A DNA stretch of 64,000 nt from positions 32,306,039-32,370,038 of the forward strand of contig NC_067488.1 of the NCBI RefSeq assembly GCF_947179515.1. The letters run 5' to 3'. The notes under the pieces are model-generated. The model ran no database searches. It was not told where the DNA came from and saw only the letters and a list, made by a program, of their open reading frames with translations. The position numbers and the translations under genes are program-made. Positions within the stretch are counted from its first letter, which is position 1. Each line of letters starts with the position of its first letter. This document shows, in pieces, positions 22,931 through 34,293 of this stretch. The stretch is from Apodemus sylvaticus. Lineage: Eukaryota; Chordata; Mammalia; Rodentia; Muridae.

Positions 22931-24680
22931 TATCAGGCATGTGAATGAAATGGGGAGTGCTGTCATCTCTTCCTGCAGTTTACTGAGTTTCATTGACAAA
23001 AAAAAAGAGCAGAGAGAGAGAGGACTTTTGTTACCAACACACTGCCCTTTGCAAGCCTGTTGGACCCAGCCCGGTGAAGTTGCACTTCATGTTTCAATGA
23101 AGCAAATCTCTCCCAATGAGAGAAAAGGTTACTTCCTCCATCATGCTCCCCTGACCACTACACTTCTGCCAGATCCTGTCATGTGCTAGAGAGAGAATTC
23201 AAAGCAAAAAAGCAGAGCTGCTTGAGGAGGGAGGGGGTGGGGGAAGGGTGGAAGGCCACTTCTCTTTCTCACCAGCTTCTAAATCCAAATGTAAAACAGT
23301 CTTATCCAATCTTATCGTGATCAAGACCCTGACTCTGCTTCTGATTCATGAATGAGGCTAGTGATAGAAGTCTAAATAAGGTCATGGAACAGCCAATTTT
23401 GATGTGGTGTCTTGGCAGGATTATCTCAAGCCTATCCTGCAAATACTCTCTTAGCAAACAAGGAAATGAGCGATAGGGATTGCATTTCTCCCTAATTACA
23501 GTCCATCCGAAGCTACCCTCTGATCACCACAGTGAAATCCAGAGACCTATCTTAAACAGCCTTCTCCAAGTGAGAAAACTGAAGTCCTTTCCCCGGACTA
23601 AGATTGATCTCTACCTCGAAAAAGAAGATTTATCTGCCGAGAATCACCTAGTAAAAAACTGCTAGAGTCATGGCTATAGCCACCAGGGTTGGCAAAGCCT
23701 GTCTGGAAACACCAATGAACTGAAATATACAAGTAGCAGTCACAGAGCACACTAGGCAGAAGTTCACAGAAATTATTTCTTCTGCTCCATGGAAGAGGAA
23801 ATGTTCTGGCTAATCGGTGGTTTCCCCACACTGCAGGCTTCTTTCCACAGCAAAAATCTTTGTCCCCATCAACGATGGTGACAGGCGTCAGCAATAAAGA
23901 CACTTTCCACTCTTTGTTGAACTGTCATTATATAACTGGACATCATTCTCAAGGATTTAAATGCAATGAAAATGCCAGTAGATCAAAAACAAAAGGGAAT
24001 TACCCTTAAAAGGTATATCTCTATACCCAGGCTGACAACCAGCTGGGGCCAGATCCCATGTCCTCTGACAACTTTCACAATGGAAGTGCTGTGTGAATAA
24101 CCCATCTAGTAGCATATACATATGCCAGTGCCCTGCACAAACCTGGACAAACTCCTGTGATCAAATCCCAAGTCTTTAGGAGCCAATTCAGTATTTTGGA
24201 GACAGTAAACATAGGTGAATAGAAAGTCAAACAACTTCAGTAAGATTCCCCTTAATACCTTGAAGGGACATTATAGCACTTGTGTGCAAAGGGGTATTAA
24301 ATTTAAATCTCTCCCACCTCTCTAGAACCCCCTACCCACATGTTCATCCTCTGTAGCCAATAAGTCTGTTCCTGTTTGTAAACCTCTGAATGCTACTTTT
24401 TTGAAATTCTCTTTTCCACTCTCAAAACAAATTTTCCCTGATTAGTTCCTACTTATCTCCAATTATCTTATATTTCACTATTCTTCAAAAACCTTTACAA
24501 ACACCAACTCTAAAGAGAATCTGTTGATATACCAACCAATGCTTCTTTCTCAACAATAATAAAATAGTGCATGTGGGCATTTCTTTGAATAGCTTATTTT
24601 AGTTGACATAGAATGTAACATTTAACAAAAAAATCAGAGCTACAGCTCTTTGATTCATATCTATATCACCATGTACCATT
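22931..24680. other. unique intergenic DNA
   Basis: No supported feature. Confidence 0.4.
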
Positions 24681-24689
24681 GAAAGAAGT

Positions 24690-24805
24690 TGAGTTTAATA
24701 AGCATTTATTATATGCCAGCTAACCTTTACATCAACTCTGTGAAATAAATGTAGAATCATAATTACAGACAGAAAAACTGTGATCTTCAAAGCCTGCGCA
24801 GGTTG
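24690..24805 (-). mobile_element. MIR fossil
   Basis: 'TTATTATATGCCAGCTAACC', 'TTTACATCAACTCTGTGAAA' and 'AATTACAGACAGAAAAACTG' follow the reverse-complement MIR order from 3' end to core. Confidence 0.6.
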
Positions 24806-24924
24806 CATCAAATCTGAGGGCAAGGTCCTTTGTGCTACATAAAAACCACCTCACAAAGATTCAGACTATCAAGCATCAGCTAGGTTTCCTATGAATCCTG
24901 CTAGGTTTATCACAGCAAAAGTGG

Positions 24925-25155
24925 CTAGTAGCAACTCAACTGTTGCATTGTGACCCCTGAGTGAACATTTCACAGAGAGTGAACATTTCTCTTAGATGTT
25001 CTGTATATCAGATATTTACATTATAATACATATAAGTAGCAAAATTATAGTTATGATGTAGAAACAAAAGTAATTTTATAGTTGGAGTCACCACAATATA
25101 AAAAACTCCATTAAAGGGTCAAGGCATTAGGAAGGTTGAGAACCACTCAGTTAGT
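24925..25155 (+). mobile_element. URR1-like hAT-Charlie DNA transposon relic
   Basis: The right end reads 'ATTAAAGGGTCAAGGCATTA' then 'GGAAGGTTGAGAACCACT', the terminal sequence of the rodent non-autonomous hAT element URR1. Internally 'ATATCAGATATTTACATTAT' and 'GTAGCAAAATTATAGTTATG' also fit. The left terminal repeat is degenerate. It has no transposase. Confidence 0.75.
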
Positions 25156-26330
25156 GTGAGGGCAGTGTCAGATCCCTCAAGTTTTAAGGCTATGGGCAAT
25201 TTCCAGATGTTTAAATGGACTTAGATGACTGACAAAAACTGATATAGAACCCACACTGCCAATAGACCCAACAAAAAACCTAGATCTCTCCATGTGCCTC
25301 TCTTAAGTTTGTGACAGAATATCTATAGGTGTTACTCCTCTCTTCTAGAAAAAGAAGATTAGACATATTTACCTTGAAACCATTTCTTAAAGTTTTGAGT
25401 AAATGTGCATCATGTCCCAAGCACAAGGTCAGGTTTGTGATGCATACGAAAGAAATAATAGGTATTTTTATGATTGTCTACATTGCCACTGATACTCACT
25501 GGAAAACTTGACACCATAAATAAATGTATAATGGAAATTGTACTTCCCATGGCTAGATGACTTGAATGGACTCTTCAAAGGCTCAATCCCATCAGAATGG
25601 AAATTTTGGAGCTAGAATTTAGCGATAAAAAAGTAGTTTAATACAGAATTAATCATAGCTATGAATGTAGACTTAGAGTCATCCCTGGGTAAAGATTTGA
25701 CCTTGCATTCATACCAAGTCTGGTTCTGAGAAGCCATTTCCTGTTCCTCTGTTACACAGGTCTCTGGACACTTCCACTGGGTTTCCTCCTGCTTTCTCTG
25801 AACAGCCTTTTTTCCACTGGTTAATTTCTTCCCAGGTGTGTTCCTTGTTGGGAGGTCAGGGGAAGCTTACCACCTACCCCTGGGACAGCCAAAGCCGGAA
25901 GAACCTTTCCAGAGAGTGCCTCTCAGAGGAAGGAAGAACAGATGTGAGGCCTGACATGAACTAGTTTTGGTGCAGAAGACTCTGGTGTCCCTGACACCTG
26001 CGGTAGTGGGCAAAATCTATTAGCTATTAATGTCCAATGATCATATGTCATGGGAATGTTAGTGGACCCATTCAGCTTAGAAGATATTTTACCCATTGTA
26101 TCACCTGGATAAAGCAGTCTAGACACAAAGATCCCCTTGAAACTAAAAATAGTGATCCAGGAGCTGTGCTCCGTATTTTCAAAAACCAAACATTTTAATC
26201 GTGGTACATTTCTTTTCCCATATGTGGGCTTGTGGTATACATATGTATGTGCACATGTTTATATATGTACAGATGCAAGTGTGTATAGTATACATGTATG
26301 TGAAAGTAAATAAGTTCACATGTGCAAAGA
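25156..26330. other. unique intergenic DNA
   Basis: Alternating TATG/CATG words lie at 26218-26310. Otherwise there is nothing supported. Confidence 0.4.
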
Positions 26331-26339
26331 CTGAAGGTA

Positions 26340-26602
26340 GATGTCAGGGTCTTCCTCAGCTGTTCTGCGGCATATATGCAGATGCAGGGTCTCCCACTTG
26401 AACCCAGGAGCTTGCTGGTTAACGAAGTCTAAGGAGCCAACTTGCTCTGGGGATCCTGCCTCCACATCCTGAGTTCTGAGTCCACAGGTGGGAAGTGCAC
26501 CACAATACCCATCTGGCATTTTTGTGAGTGCTGGGAATCAGATTTGTGATTCTCAGACTTGTATAGCAAGCTCTTTATCCACTGAGCCATCTCCCCAGCC
26601 TT
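26340..26602 (-). mobile_element. B4-type SINE, antisense
   Basis: It ends with 'CACTGAGCCATCTCCCCAGCC', the reverse complement of the tRNA-like SINE head. Before it come 'GAGTGCTGGGAATCAGA' and 'GCAAGCTCTTTATCC'. The left part carries the B1-related half ('GCTTGCTGG', 'GGGGATCCTGCCTCC'). The whole has the dimeric B4 layout. Confidence 0.75.
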
Positions 26603-26617
26603 CCTCTTAGGGGGGTA

Positions 26618-26619
<2 letters not shown>

Positions 26620-26668
<49 letters not shown>
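26620..26668 (+). repeat. (GT)n microsatellite
   Basis: Uninterrupted GT run just beyond the B4 SINE. Confidence 0.95.
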
Positions 26669-26673
<5 letters not shown>

Positions 26674-27019
26674 AAATTTTGCAAACGACTCTTCAATTAT
26701 TATATATTACCTTCCTACTTATATTTGTTTATAATTATTAATCCAAATAAAACGATATTTTGCCTCTTGATAAGGCAATTAAAATGTCAAGATTAGTAAT
26801 AACAATTTGAGGGGGAAAATGAGAATGGAACTCTCATGGGAAAAGAAACAAATCCATTCTTTAGTGTATGATGGCTGATGGCACCTCACTGTATAAACAC
26901 GCAATCGACTCTCATGGCCTGTAGAGTAAAAATTTAGTTGTTCCTGACTATAGCCTAAAAAGATCAACCTAATCAGGTCCCACCAGCCTTTCGATCACAC
27001 CTCCACTCATTTCTTTCCT

Positions 27020-27255
27020 TATGCCAATAGGCTTCTGCAATATGACAGCTTATTTCTTTCTAGCAGATTTATACAGCTGTCTCCTCTTCCTGGAATAATT
27101 TCCCTCTCCTATGCATGTGGGTAATACCTTTATCCACTCAAGTTTCAACTCCAATACCAACTCCTCTTGAGGCTTTCCTTAGCTGCCCATAGTTTTCTTT
27201 AAGATACTAATACTCTTTGAAATTATTATTCTTGTTTATTTTCCCAAACTGCTAA
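27020..27255 (+). mobile_element. L2 LINE 3' fossil
   Basis: The series 'CTTCCTGGAATAATTTCCC', 'ACTCAAGTTTCAACTCCAA' and 'CTTGAGGCTTTCCTTAGCTG' matches the common mammalian L2 3' end ('GCCTGGAATGCTCTTCC ... AAGTCTCAACTCAAATG ... GAGGCCTTCCCTGACC'). Confidence 0.65.
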
Positions 27256-27499
27256 TAACTGCATTTATATAAAAAATTAAAATAGTTCTCTTATACATAC
27301 AAGACAATCATACATCAAAGATGTTCATTTAAGTCAGTGAGGCAACCATGAAATGTTACAACCAATGCTCACATAGGGATGCTAAGACTAAAAATGCATG
27401 CAAAATGGGCACAAATGCTCAATATCCACAGTGTGAAAATCAATTGCATCTACCCAGATATGGTTTACATTGCTGTAGACATGATTTAATTATATAACC

Positions 27500-27620
27500 A
27501 CTGACTTTTCACATGTTAAATTATATTTCTACAATTGGGAAACTAAGTCATAAAAGATAAGCATGTATCTACATGGTCAAATAACCTCCAAAGACTCCAG
27601 ATTCAAGGCAAGACATTCAT
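27500..27620 (-). mobile_element. MIR fossil
   Basis: 'ACAATTGGGAAACTAAGTCA' followed by 'ATGGTCAAATAACCTCC' resembles a reversed MIR core ('TTTTACAGATGAGGAAACTGAGGC'). Confidence 0.45.
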
Positions 27621-28075
27621 TGATCTCTCCTGTCCATTTTCAAATCACTCACAATTAGCCTTATAAGATTTATAGTAATAATATCTGCAATACTTGTTTC
27701 TTTATTTTCTCCTTTTCCTACTCTGTGGTTTGGGCTACAGATTTCATAAAGGAGACTTTGCCTTTAGCATTCAGCAAGGTTACCCACAAAACCTAAAGCA
27801 TTTATTCTGGATATTTAAGAATATTTGTTGGTCCTGAACAAATGGAGCAGGGGCTGTTCCAAAAGTTGTTATCTGTCTGTGTGATATGGTCTTATAGTTG
27901 GGCTGCCTTGTCTGGCTTCAGTGGGAGAGGAAGCACCTAGCCCCACAGAGACTTAATATGCCAGGGTAGGGGAATACCCAGAAGGGCCTCCATCTTCTCA
28001 GAGGAGAATAAGAGGGGAAAATGAGGGGATTAATTATGAGAGGGGTAACCAGGAGGAGGGACAGCGAGCATGATG

Positions 28076-28076
<1 letters not shown>

Positions 28077-28149
<73 letters not shown>
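28077..28149 (+). repeat. (GATA)18 microsatellite
   Basis: A pure GATA tetranucleotide array of about 18 units, expected to be length-polymorphic. The minus-strand ORF with SIYLSIYL repeats is its translation. Confidence 0.98.
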
Positions 28150-28965
28150 AATTTGTTGGATGAAATGGGTTGACCTACAGGAACAATAAAGGACAAGAAA
28201 TGTCACACTTGGATCAAAATGTACAAATAAGAAAATAAGAAATTATATCTTCCCTTTCTAATTGGCAGAGTAATTAAAGAGTCTATTAGAGTCTTCTAAA
28301 GACGTAATGCAGGGTGGGGTCCTGGTTTACCAACAAGAAGCTCAACTTTGACACCTCTCCTTTTTATAGGGGGATCTGTGTGTCGTAGAGCCATCACCTA
28401 ATTCACTCAGAACTTACAAAAGAGAAGAACTTACAGGCGATCAGGGTGGCAGAATTGAAGAAGGCAGAACTTGGTTAAGAGTTGGCAGCATTTTAGAACT
28501 CAGTGTGCGTTCCTGTATGACAATCCTGAGAGCTCTTGTGGTGGCTTGCAGGACATCACCACAAGCTCTGGCTTCTTCAGAAGCTTTAGTGTATTGGCCT
28601 GGAGTTGGTTATGTCATTCTGTCATCACCCCCAGTGCCCTTCTTCCCACATACACATTAGGCCTGATGCCAGAACTACACTCACTTTCTTAAAACACTTG
28701 GAATGGTTCTGTTTTCTTGACCAAATCAAACCAAATGGATCCAAGAGAGATTTCATGTATGTTAAGAATAAATGCCTTTATCTTCTGTCCATCATCAACT
28801 GCTTAACACCAATAGTCACAAAAACAAACAGGGTATTGAGTATGGGTCTTTCTCTATTGTGTACAGTGATCATAAACTTACCAGCTATCCCCTCTCAGCC
28901 TCCCAAGTCACTGGGACTGTATCATATACCTGCATACAAGGCTTAAAGATATAAATTTTAACATG
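28150..28965. other. unique intergenic DNA
   Basis: The overlapping ORFs at 28471-28692 and 28605-28946 (113 codons) show no recognisable domain. No gene call. Confidence 0.4.
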
Positions 28966-28967
28966 AA

Positions 28968-29066
28968 TATTTGCATCTTGAATACTTTACATCAACACCC
29001 TACAGTTACTGAGCATTGTTATCCAAACTTTACAAATGAGGCATCTAAATCAATGAAAAATTAAGG
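28968..29066 (-). mobile_element. MIR fossil
   Basis: 'GAGCATTGTTATCCAAACTT' followed by 'TACAAATGAGGCATCTAAATC' is a reversed MIR core. Confidence 0.55.
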
Positions 29067-29068
29067 CT

Positions 29069-29197
29069 TAATGCCCCAGTATAGGGGGAATACCAGGACA
29101 GGGAAGTAGGAGTGGATGGGTTTGTGAACAGGGGTAGGGGAGATGTCAGAGGGTGGTTTTGGAGGGGAAACCAGGAAAGGGGGTAACATTTGAAATG

Positions 29198-29240
<43 letters not shown>
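29069..29240 (+). mobile_element. L1 3' end fragment with (TG)n tail
   Basis: 'GCCCCAGTATAGGGGGAATACC', the polypurine tract and 'GGGGGTAACATTTGAAATG' are the terminal L1 3' UTR. Where the poly(A) would be expected there is a TG microsatellite at 29199-29240. Confidence 0.8.
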
Positions 29241-29399
29241 GTTTTTTTTTAATGCATAGGCTTTAAAAAGTGGAAAAATAGAGATGGTCAGACACATGGA
29301 GCTAGGTCCTCCTAGAACTCTCTCATTAAACTATAAATTATAAGATATGTTTAATTATATTGCATTATCCCTGCCCCCTATGTCATGGGATCTTTTACA

Positions 29400-30130
29400 C
29401 CTAGACTTCGGGGTCAGGCTCTTCAGTACCATCTCTGTATTATCACATGTCTCCTATGGAGCCTACCTACTCGGAAGCCTCTATAAATCAATGTCAACTA
29501 ATTGATTAAAGAACTGCATACGTGGTCAAGTCAGGGGGAAGGAAAAGCAAATGCCTCCTATCTACTAAGACTACATTTAACTAAAATAAACCCGAGAGCA
29601 AGCAATGAAACCAGCTAATTTTTAGCTTCTCAGAAACTGCCTTGGTCTTCTAAGCAAGTATCCTCTCAACCTCTCCCAGCGGTCCAAATCTGTGGCCCAT
29701 TAGGTGGCGAATTTGATCCCAAAGAAACATCAGTATGCATGGACCATTGTTCTGATTAAACACAGCCTGCCAGAACTAAAACACCATAGGCTGTTTGCAG
29801 AACTCTTTGGTTTTAATTAGAAGAACCTCATTTTAATAGCAAAGATACAATGTCTTCAAGCAGGCTCCTAGGAGTGACAAACATAATTAGGCCATAATGC
29901 AGTGTGGCTAATCGGCACCCACTTGTAGAAATGGCATGCTGATCAATTAAAACTGCCCAAGTTAATTCCTCAAAGCCTCATTTGGGGAACTGAGGCAGGC
30001 AGGCAGTTCTCCTCATGCGAGCCTGAGGGAGCAATCATCTCACAAGATCCTGACACAGAGGCAAGGAACATTTCTTTCCAGCAATGAACTCTAAGTGCAG
30101 ACATTCCTGCAAGGCTGCCTTCCCCCTATC
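29400..30130. promoter_or_regulatory. candidate conserved non-coding element, homeodomain-site rich
   Basis: This repeat-free block has an unusual density of TAATTA/ATTAA words ('CAACTAATTGATTAAAG', 'TTTTAATTAGAAG', 'ATAATTAGGCCATAATGC', 'GGCTAATCGGC', 'GATCAATTAAAACTGCCC', 'AGTTAATTCC') set among evenly mixed non-repetitive sequence. Developmental enhancers often look like this. I cannot measure conservation here, so this is inference. Confidence 0.3.
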
Positions 30131-30149
30131 CTCCCAGTACCCACACTTC

Positions 30150-30275
30150 TCCTACTGTTTTACAGATATGCAAAGTAAAGCTTAAAGTAATTATCTTCTT
30201 CTAACACATATCTGATATGTAGCAAAGTTTGACTGAAACCTAGAGTTGTCTAATTTCCAAGATTCTGCTATCAGG
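30150..30275 (-). mobile_element. MIR fossil
   Basis: 'CTGTTTTACAGATATGCAAAG' followed by 'CATATCTGATATGTAGCAAAG' resembles a reversed MIR core and flank. Confidence 0.5.
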
Positions 30276-30344
30276 GAGTAAATAAGAGGCAGGCCTGCAA
30301 GAGTGCATGACCTTGGTGCTGTGTGTACTAAGATAGAGCTTTGA

Positions 30345-31075
30345 CAGATTTTTAAAATTATTAATTAATGAATTAATTCACTTTACATCCCAACCCTCTC
30401 CCCATCTCCTTCTAGTCTCACCCTTACAAATACCTCCCTGAATTAATTCCTCTTCTCCCTAGAGAAGGGTACCACCCCCACCCTGGGATATCCTGTCAGA
30501 GTAGGACTAATCACATCCTTTCCCACTGAGGTCCAACCAGGAAGTCCTATTAGAGAAAGAGGATTCAGTGATAGGCAACACAGTCAGAGAGATAGTCTCC
30601 ACTCCAATCATTAGAGGATCCACATGAAAACCAGACTGCACATCTGCTACATATGTGTAGGGGGCCTAGGTCCAGCCCCTGTGTGCTCTTTGGTTGGTGG
30701 TTCAGTCTCTGTAAGCTCGCATGGGCCCAGGTTAGTTGACTGTAGGTTTTCCTGTGGTGTTCTTGACTCCTTCAGCTTGCTCAATTCTATCCCCCACTCT
30801 TTCACAAAATTCCCCAAGCTCCACCTGATGTTTGGCTATGGGTCTCTGCATGTGTTCCCATTTGCTGCTGGATGAAAGCTCTAAGGAGACAGTTTTGCTC
30901 GATTCCTGCCTACAAGCATAGCAGAGTATCATTAATAGTGCCATGGATTGGCTCTCTTACATGGGATGTGTCTCAAGTTGAGCCAATCACTGTTTGGCCA
31001 TTTCCCTCAATCTCTGCTCCATCATACCTGATTAGCCTCATTGATAGATGCCATCGATCCACCTATTTTGTCCAT
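30345..31075 (-). mobile_element. L1 (Lx8/Lx9-type) 3' UTR, antisense
   Basis: T/A-rich left end, then 'CTCTTTGGTTGGTGGTTCAG', 'CATGGGCCCAGGTTAGTTGA', 'GATGTTTGGCTATGGGTC', 'CAAGCATAGCAGAGTATCAT' and 'ACATGGGATGTGTCTCAAG'. These are reverse-complement phrases of older Lx LINE 3' UTRs. 5'-truncated, no coding part. Confidence 0.8.
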
Positions 31076-31990
31076 AGGTAATGAAAAATAAGTGAGACTC
31101 TAGAAAGAGAAAAGCAGCTATGAGACGCTAACTCAGGTTATGTAGTAGTCACTTCTGAAGTATCAGAAATAAGCAAGTAGTGCCAAGAGTATCCTGGTGT
31201 TTATATGGGTCACATAAAGGGCAAGTGTCATACCAAGTCAAATCTAGCATGGGATCGGTGAACATCTGCAAATGTCACAGATTTTTTTTTTCTGTATCTC
31301 CCAGATCTCCGGAACAAATAAGCCAGGTGTAGAGCACAAAATAGTTAAAAAAAGTTAGGAGAGTCTGGGTACTCACACACTGAGCACAGGCAAATGCTAC
31401 CTCCCCTCCCCTTACACAAGAGTGCTGTGAAAAACCAACTCACCAGCGCCACACCTTGTTAATGATGAGAGCCAGCTCCTTCCTGAGTAGAACAGCAAGA
31501 TATTCTTACACGTACACTGCTCTGTGTCATCACATGCACTGCATAATGTGAGTTATGACTTTATAAAAGAAAATCTAACTGTGAAAGAACTTTTCTACAA
31601 TTGAATATAAGCTGAGACAAATCAACATACCTCTATGCTATTAGATTCATAATCACACAGAAACAAACGAGTCTTCCTGAGTGTTTTCTACGTCCATAGT
31701 TCTTGGTACATCCTTGTTGGGATCTGCTACATAGATAACAAGAACTATACAGAAATGTGAACTAAATCTAGTTGTTTACATTACCACTCACATTGCCCTT
31801 ATGAAACTATTTTTTCAGAACAATAAATAGCAACTTTATTTATGTTCCGACACACTGATGATATTTCAAGAGAATAAGATCTTCAATTATAAAGTTAATA
31901 TTGAAAACGTAGTAGTAAATGAACATGTATTTATTTTTTGTACATTTTCTCTTGTTCAATAGAAATAGCCTATCAGCAATATGATTGCAA
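31076..31990. other. unique intergenic DNA
   Basis: AT-rich; no supported feature. Confidence 0.4.
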
Positions 31991-31996
31991 TTAACA

Positions 31997-32059
31997 CCTA
32001 ACCCTAATTCTAACCCTAACCCTAACCCTAACCCTAACCCTAACCCTAACCCTAACCCT
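31997..32059 (+). repeat. interstitial telomeric repeat (CCCTAA)n
   Basis: About ten CCCTAA units on the plus strand. One unit is variant (TTCTAA at 32008-32013), then seven perfect consecutive units follow at 32014-32055. Flanks are ordinary unique DNA. Short arrays like this are known in rodents as insertions at healed double-strand breaks. I see no clear flanking duplication. Confidence 0.97.
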
Positions 32060-32750
32060 GAGCACTATTGATTGACATCTGGGTTTTCTGAAAGGCTGGA
32101 CTGAAGAAGATTCAATGTGGGCCTAAAACACATTGTCAGGCTGAGGAAAAAAAGAAAGCTTTTTGAATAGTAATCAAGTGTATCCTATAAACACAAGATT
32201 TAACATGTAACTGCTAAAAACCATAACAGTAACAGTCTAAGAAAGAGTAGTAGATACTGTGGATTAGACTGCAGGAACCATAATGAAGGTCTAAAACTAG
32301 AAAAGAAAAGCAAAAGTTGAAGCAATTATTGATGCAACTTTGTCTTTTGCAAAATGATAATTGAGATGTAGTCATCATGGCTCCTTTTCAATAGAAACTA
32401 TATTTCAAGATAAATGGGCTGACTAACTTTCTTGGGATGAAGATAATTGTTTTATGGAAGAATGGCATTTAATAAAGATAGAAGGTTAGAGTCACAAAGT
32501 CTTCCTCAAAGGAGATTTTTGCCCCTGGTCTATAAGGCAACTCTAGTGGCACAGAAGGCTAGGGGACAACTGAGAATGTGTCTAAAATGAGACAATACAG
32601 GCCAGGCTTGAAGGACGGTCAGAAAGGGCCAGAAGAACGCAGGAGAAGAATTTGCCATTTAGAAGAATCATGCAAAGAAGTCCACAAAGTCTGGCAAATC
32701 AGCGTACTGGCAGGAACTGACATCCATAACCAGAGTCCACACAAAAACTG
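32060..32750. other. unique intergenic DNA
   Basis: No supported feature. Confidence 0.4.
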
Positions 32751-32754
32751 GAAA

Positions 32755-32914
32755 TTTGTCCAGGAAGATGAATTGTTGTATAATGATGTTTGCTATATAA
32801 GCATGAAAACCTGTGTTCAAACCCTAGGAACCATGTAAAGGTGAAGTGTCAAGTCATCTTCCAACCTTATATGTGTGGCTACACACATCCATCCTACATG
32901 TTCAGACACACACA

Positions 32915-32953
<39 letters not shown>

Positions 32954-32966
32954 TATATATATATAA
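32755..32966 (+). mobile_element. diverged tRNA-derived SINE with (CA)n(TA)n
   Basis: 'TGCTATATAAGCATGAAAACC' then 'GTGTTCAAACCCTAGGAACC' is a degraded SINE head with B box. It ends in a CA run (32905-32951) and a short TA run. Confidence 0.55.
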
Positions 32967-33021
32967 TTTTTAAGTTGCACAAAGTCAGATCTATCCCTAG
33001 AAAATCCCCTGGTGGGAGTGC

Positions 33022-33245
33022 AGGAGCTGAAGTGATGGCTCATTGGTTAACAGATCACCATCTGCTCTTTCAAAGAACCTAACTTCTGTTCCCAGCACCA
33101 CTATGGTGGCTCACAAACATCTGTAATTCTAGTTACAGGGATTCTGATGCCCCCTTTTGATCTTCATAGACATCAGGCAGGAAGGTGGTATACAAAGAAA
33201 GCAAACAAAGCACACATCCGCATAAAATAAATCATTTTTAAATGA
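33022..33245 (+). mobile_element. B3 SINE
   Basis: 'GAAGTGATGGCTCATTGGTTAA' (A box), 'TTCTGTTCCCAGCACC' (B box), 'GGTGGCTCACAAACATCTGTAA' and 'TGATGCCCCCTTTTGATC' follow the B2/B3 consensus order. The 3' end 'AAATAAATCATTTTTAAA' fits the SINE tail. Confidence 0.85.
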
Positions 33246-33548
33246 AAGAAAGAAAGAAAACCTCTCTGGAAGGCACATTATACTGGCATTTTTCAGTAAG
33301 CCTATTAGAATCAGCTCCCTGGGACTGTGATCAGACAACTGTAAGAAGGATAGGCAACTGCAGGCAATGTTGTACACAGAGAGCATGCCCGGAGATGCTC
33401 CCACTCTGAAAGATCCTGGAAACTATAGTAACTGTGAGAGAAAGAACAGTGTGCACCATGCTCGGCTCCCAGGGAATCAGATGGCACATTCAGTGGTCAA
33501 GTCACCCTTGATAACATTGACATTGCTTTTATTACTCTCTTCATGGTC

Positions 33549-34293
33549 TACACCAGTCAGAATGGCTAAAGTCAAAAACTCAGGAGACAGCAGGTGTTGG
33601 CGAGGATGTGGAGAAAGAGGAACACTCCTCCACTGCTGGTGGGGCTGTAAGATGGTACAACCCCTGTGGAAATCAGTCTGGAGGTTCCTCAGAAAACTGG
33701 ACATGAGACTTCCAGAGGACCCTGTTATACCTCTCCTGGGCATATACCCAAAGGATTCCCCGGCATGCAATAAAGACACCTGCTCCATTATGTTCGTAAC
33801 AGCCTTATTTATAATAGCCAGAAGCTGGAAAGAACCCAGATGTCCCTCAAAGGAGGAATGGATACAGAAAATGTGGTATATTTACACAATGGAATACTAC
33901 TCAGCAATTAGAAACAATGAATTCACAAAATTTTTAGGCAAATGGTTTGATCTGGAAAATATCATCCTAAGTGAGGTAACCCAATCACAAAAGAATACAC
34001 ATGGAATGCAATCTCTGATAAGTGGATATTAATTAGCCCAGAAGCTCTGAATACCCAAGGCACAAATTGCATAACAAATGACTCCCATGAGGAAGTATGG
34101 AGAGGGTCCTGATCCTGGAAAGGATTGATCTAGCATGGGAAGGGAATATAAAGACAGAGAAAAAGGAGGGAGGTGATTGGAGAAGGGATGGAGAGAAGGT
34201 TTATGGGACATATGGGGAGGGGGGATCCGGGAAAGGGGAAATCATTTAGAATGTAAACAAAGAATATAGAAAATAAAAATATTAAAAAAAAAA
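33549..34293 (+). mobile_element. 5'-truncated L1 insertion
   Basis: L1 sequence begins abruptly at 'ACACCAGTCAGAATGGC' in the ORF2 C-terminal region and continues through the 3' UTR to an AATATTAAAAAAAAAA tail at 34293. It is little diverged. I could not find a convincing target-site duplication. Confidence 0.9.
33551..34032 (+). pseudogene. L1 ORF2 C-terminal domain, open to the natural end
   Basis: The open frame 33367-34032 (221 codons) consists of about 60 codons of unrelated upstream DNA fused to the last 160 or so residues of L1 ORF2p. The L1 part includes CWWGCKMVQPLWKSVW (cysteine-rich region), IPLLGIYPKDSPACNKD and WYIYTMEYYSAIRNNEF, ending SLISGY at the normal stop. It lacks endonuclease and RT domains. 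The ATG lies in non-L1 flank and is fortuitous. Confidence 0.75.

Noticed and set aside
31997..32059. True chromosome end
   Set aside because: Only about ten units, with tens of kilobases of ordinary unique DNA on both sides.
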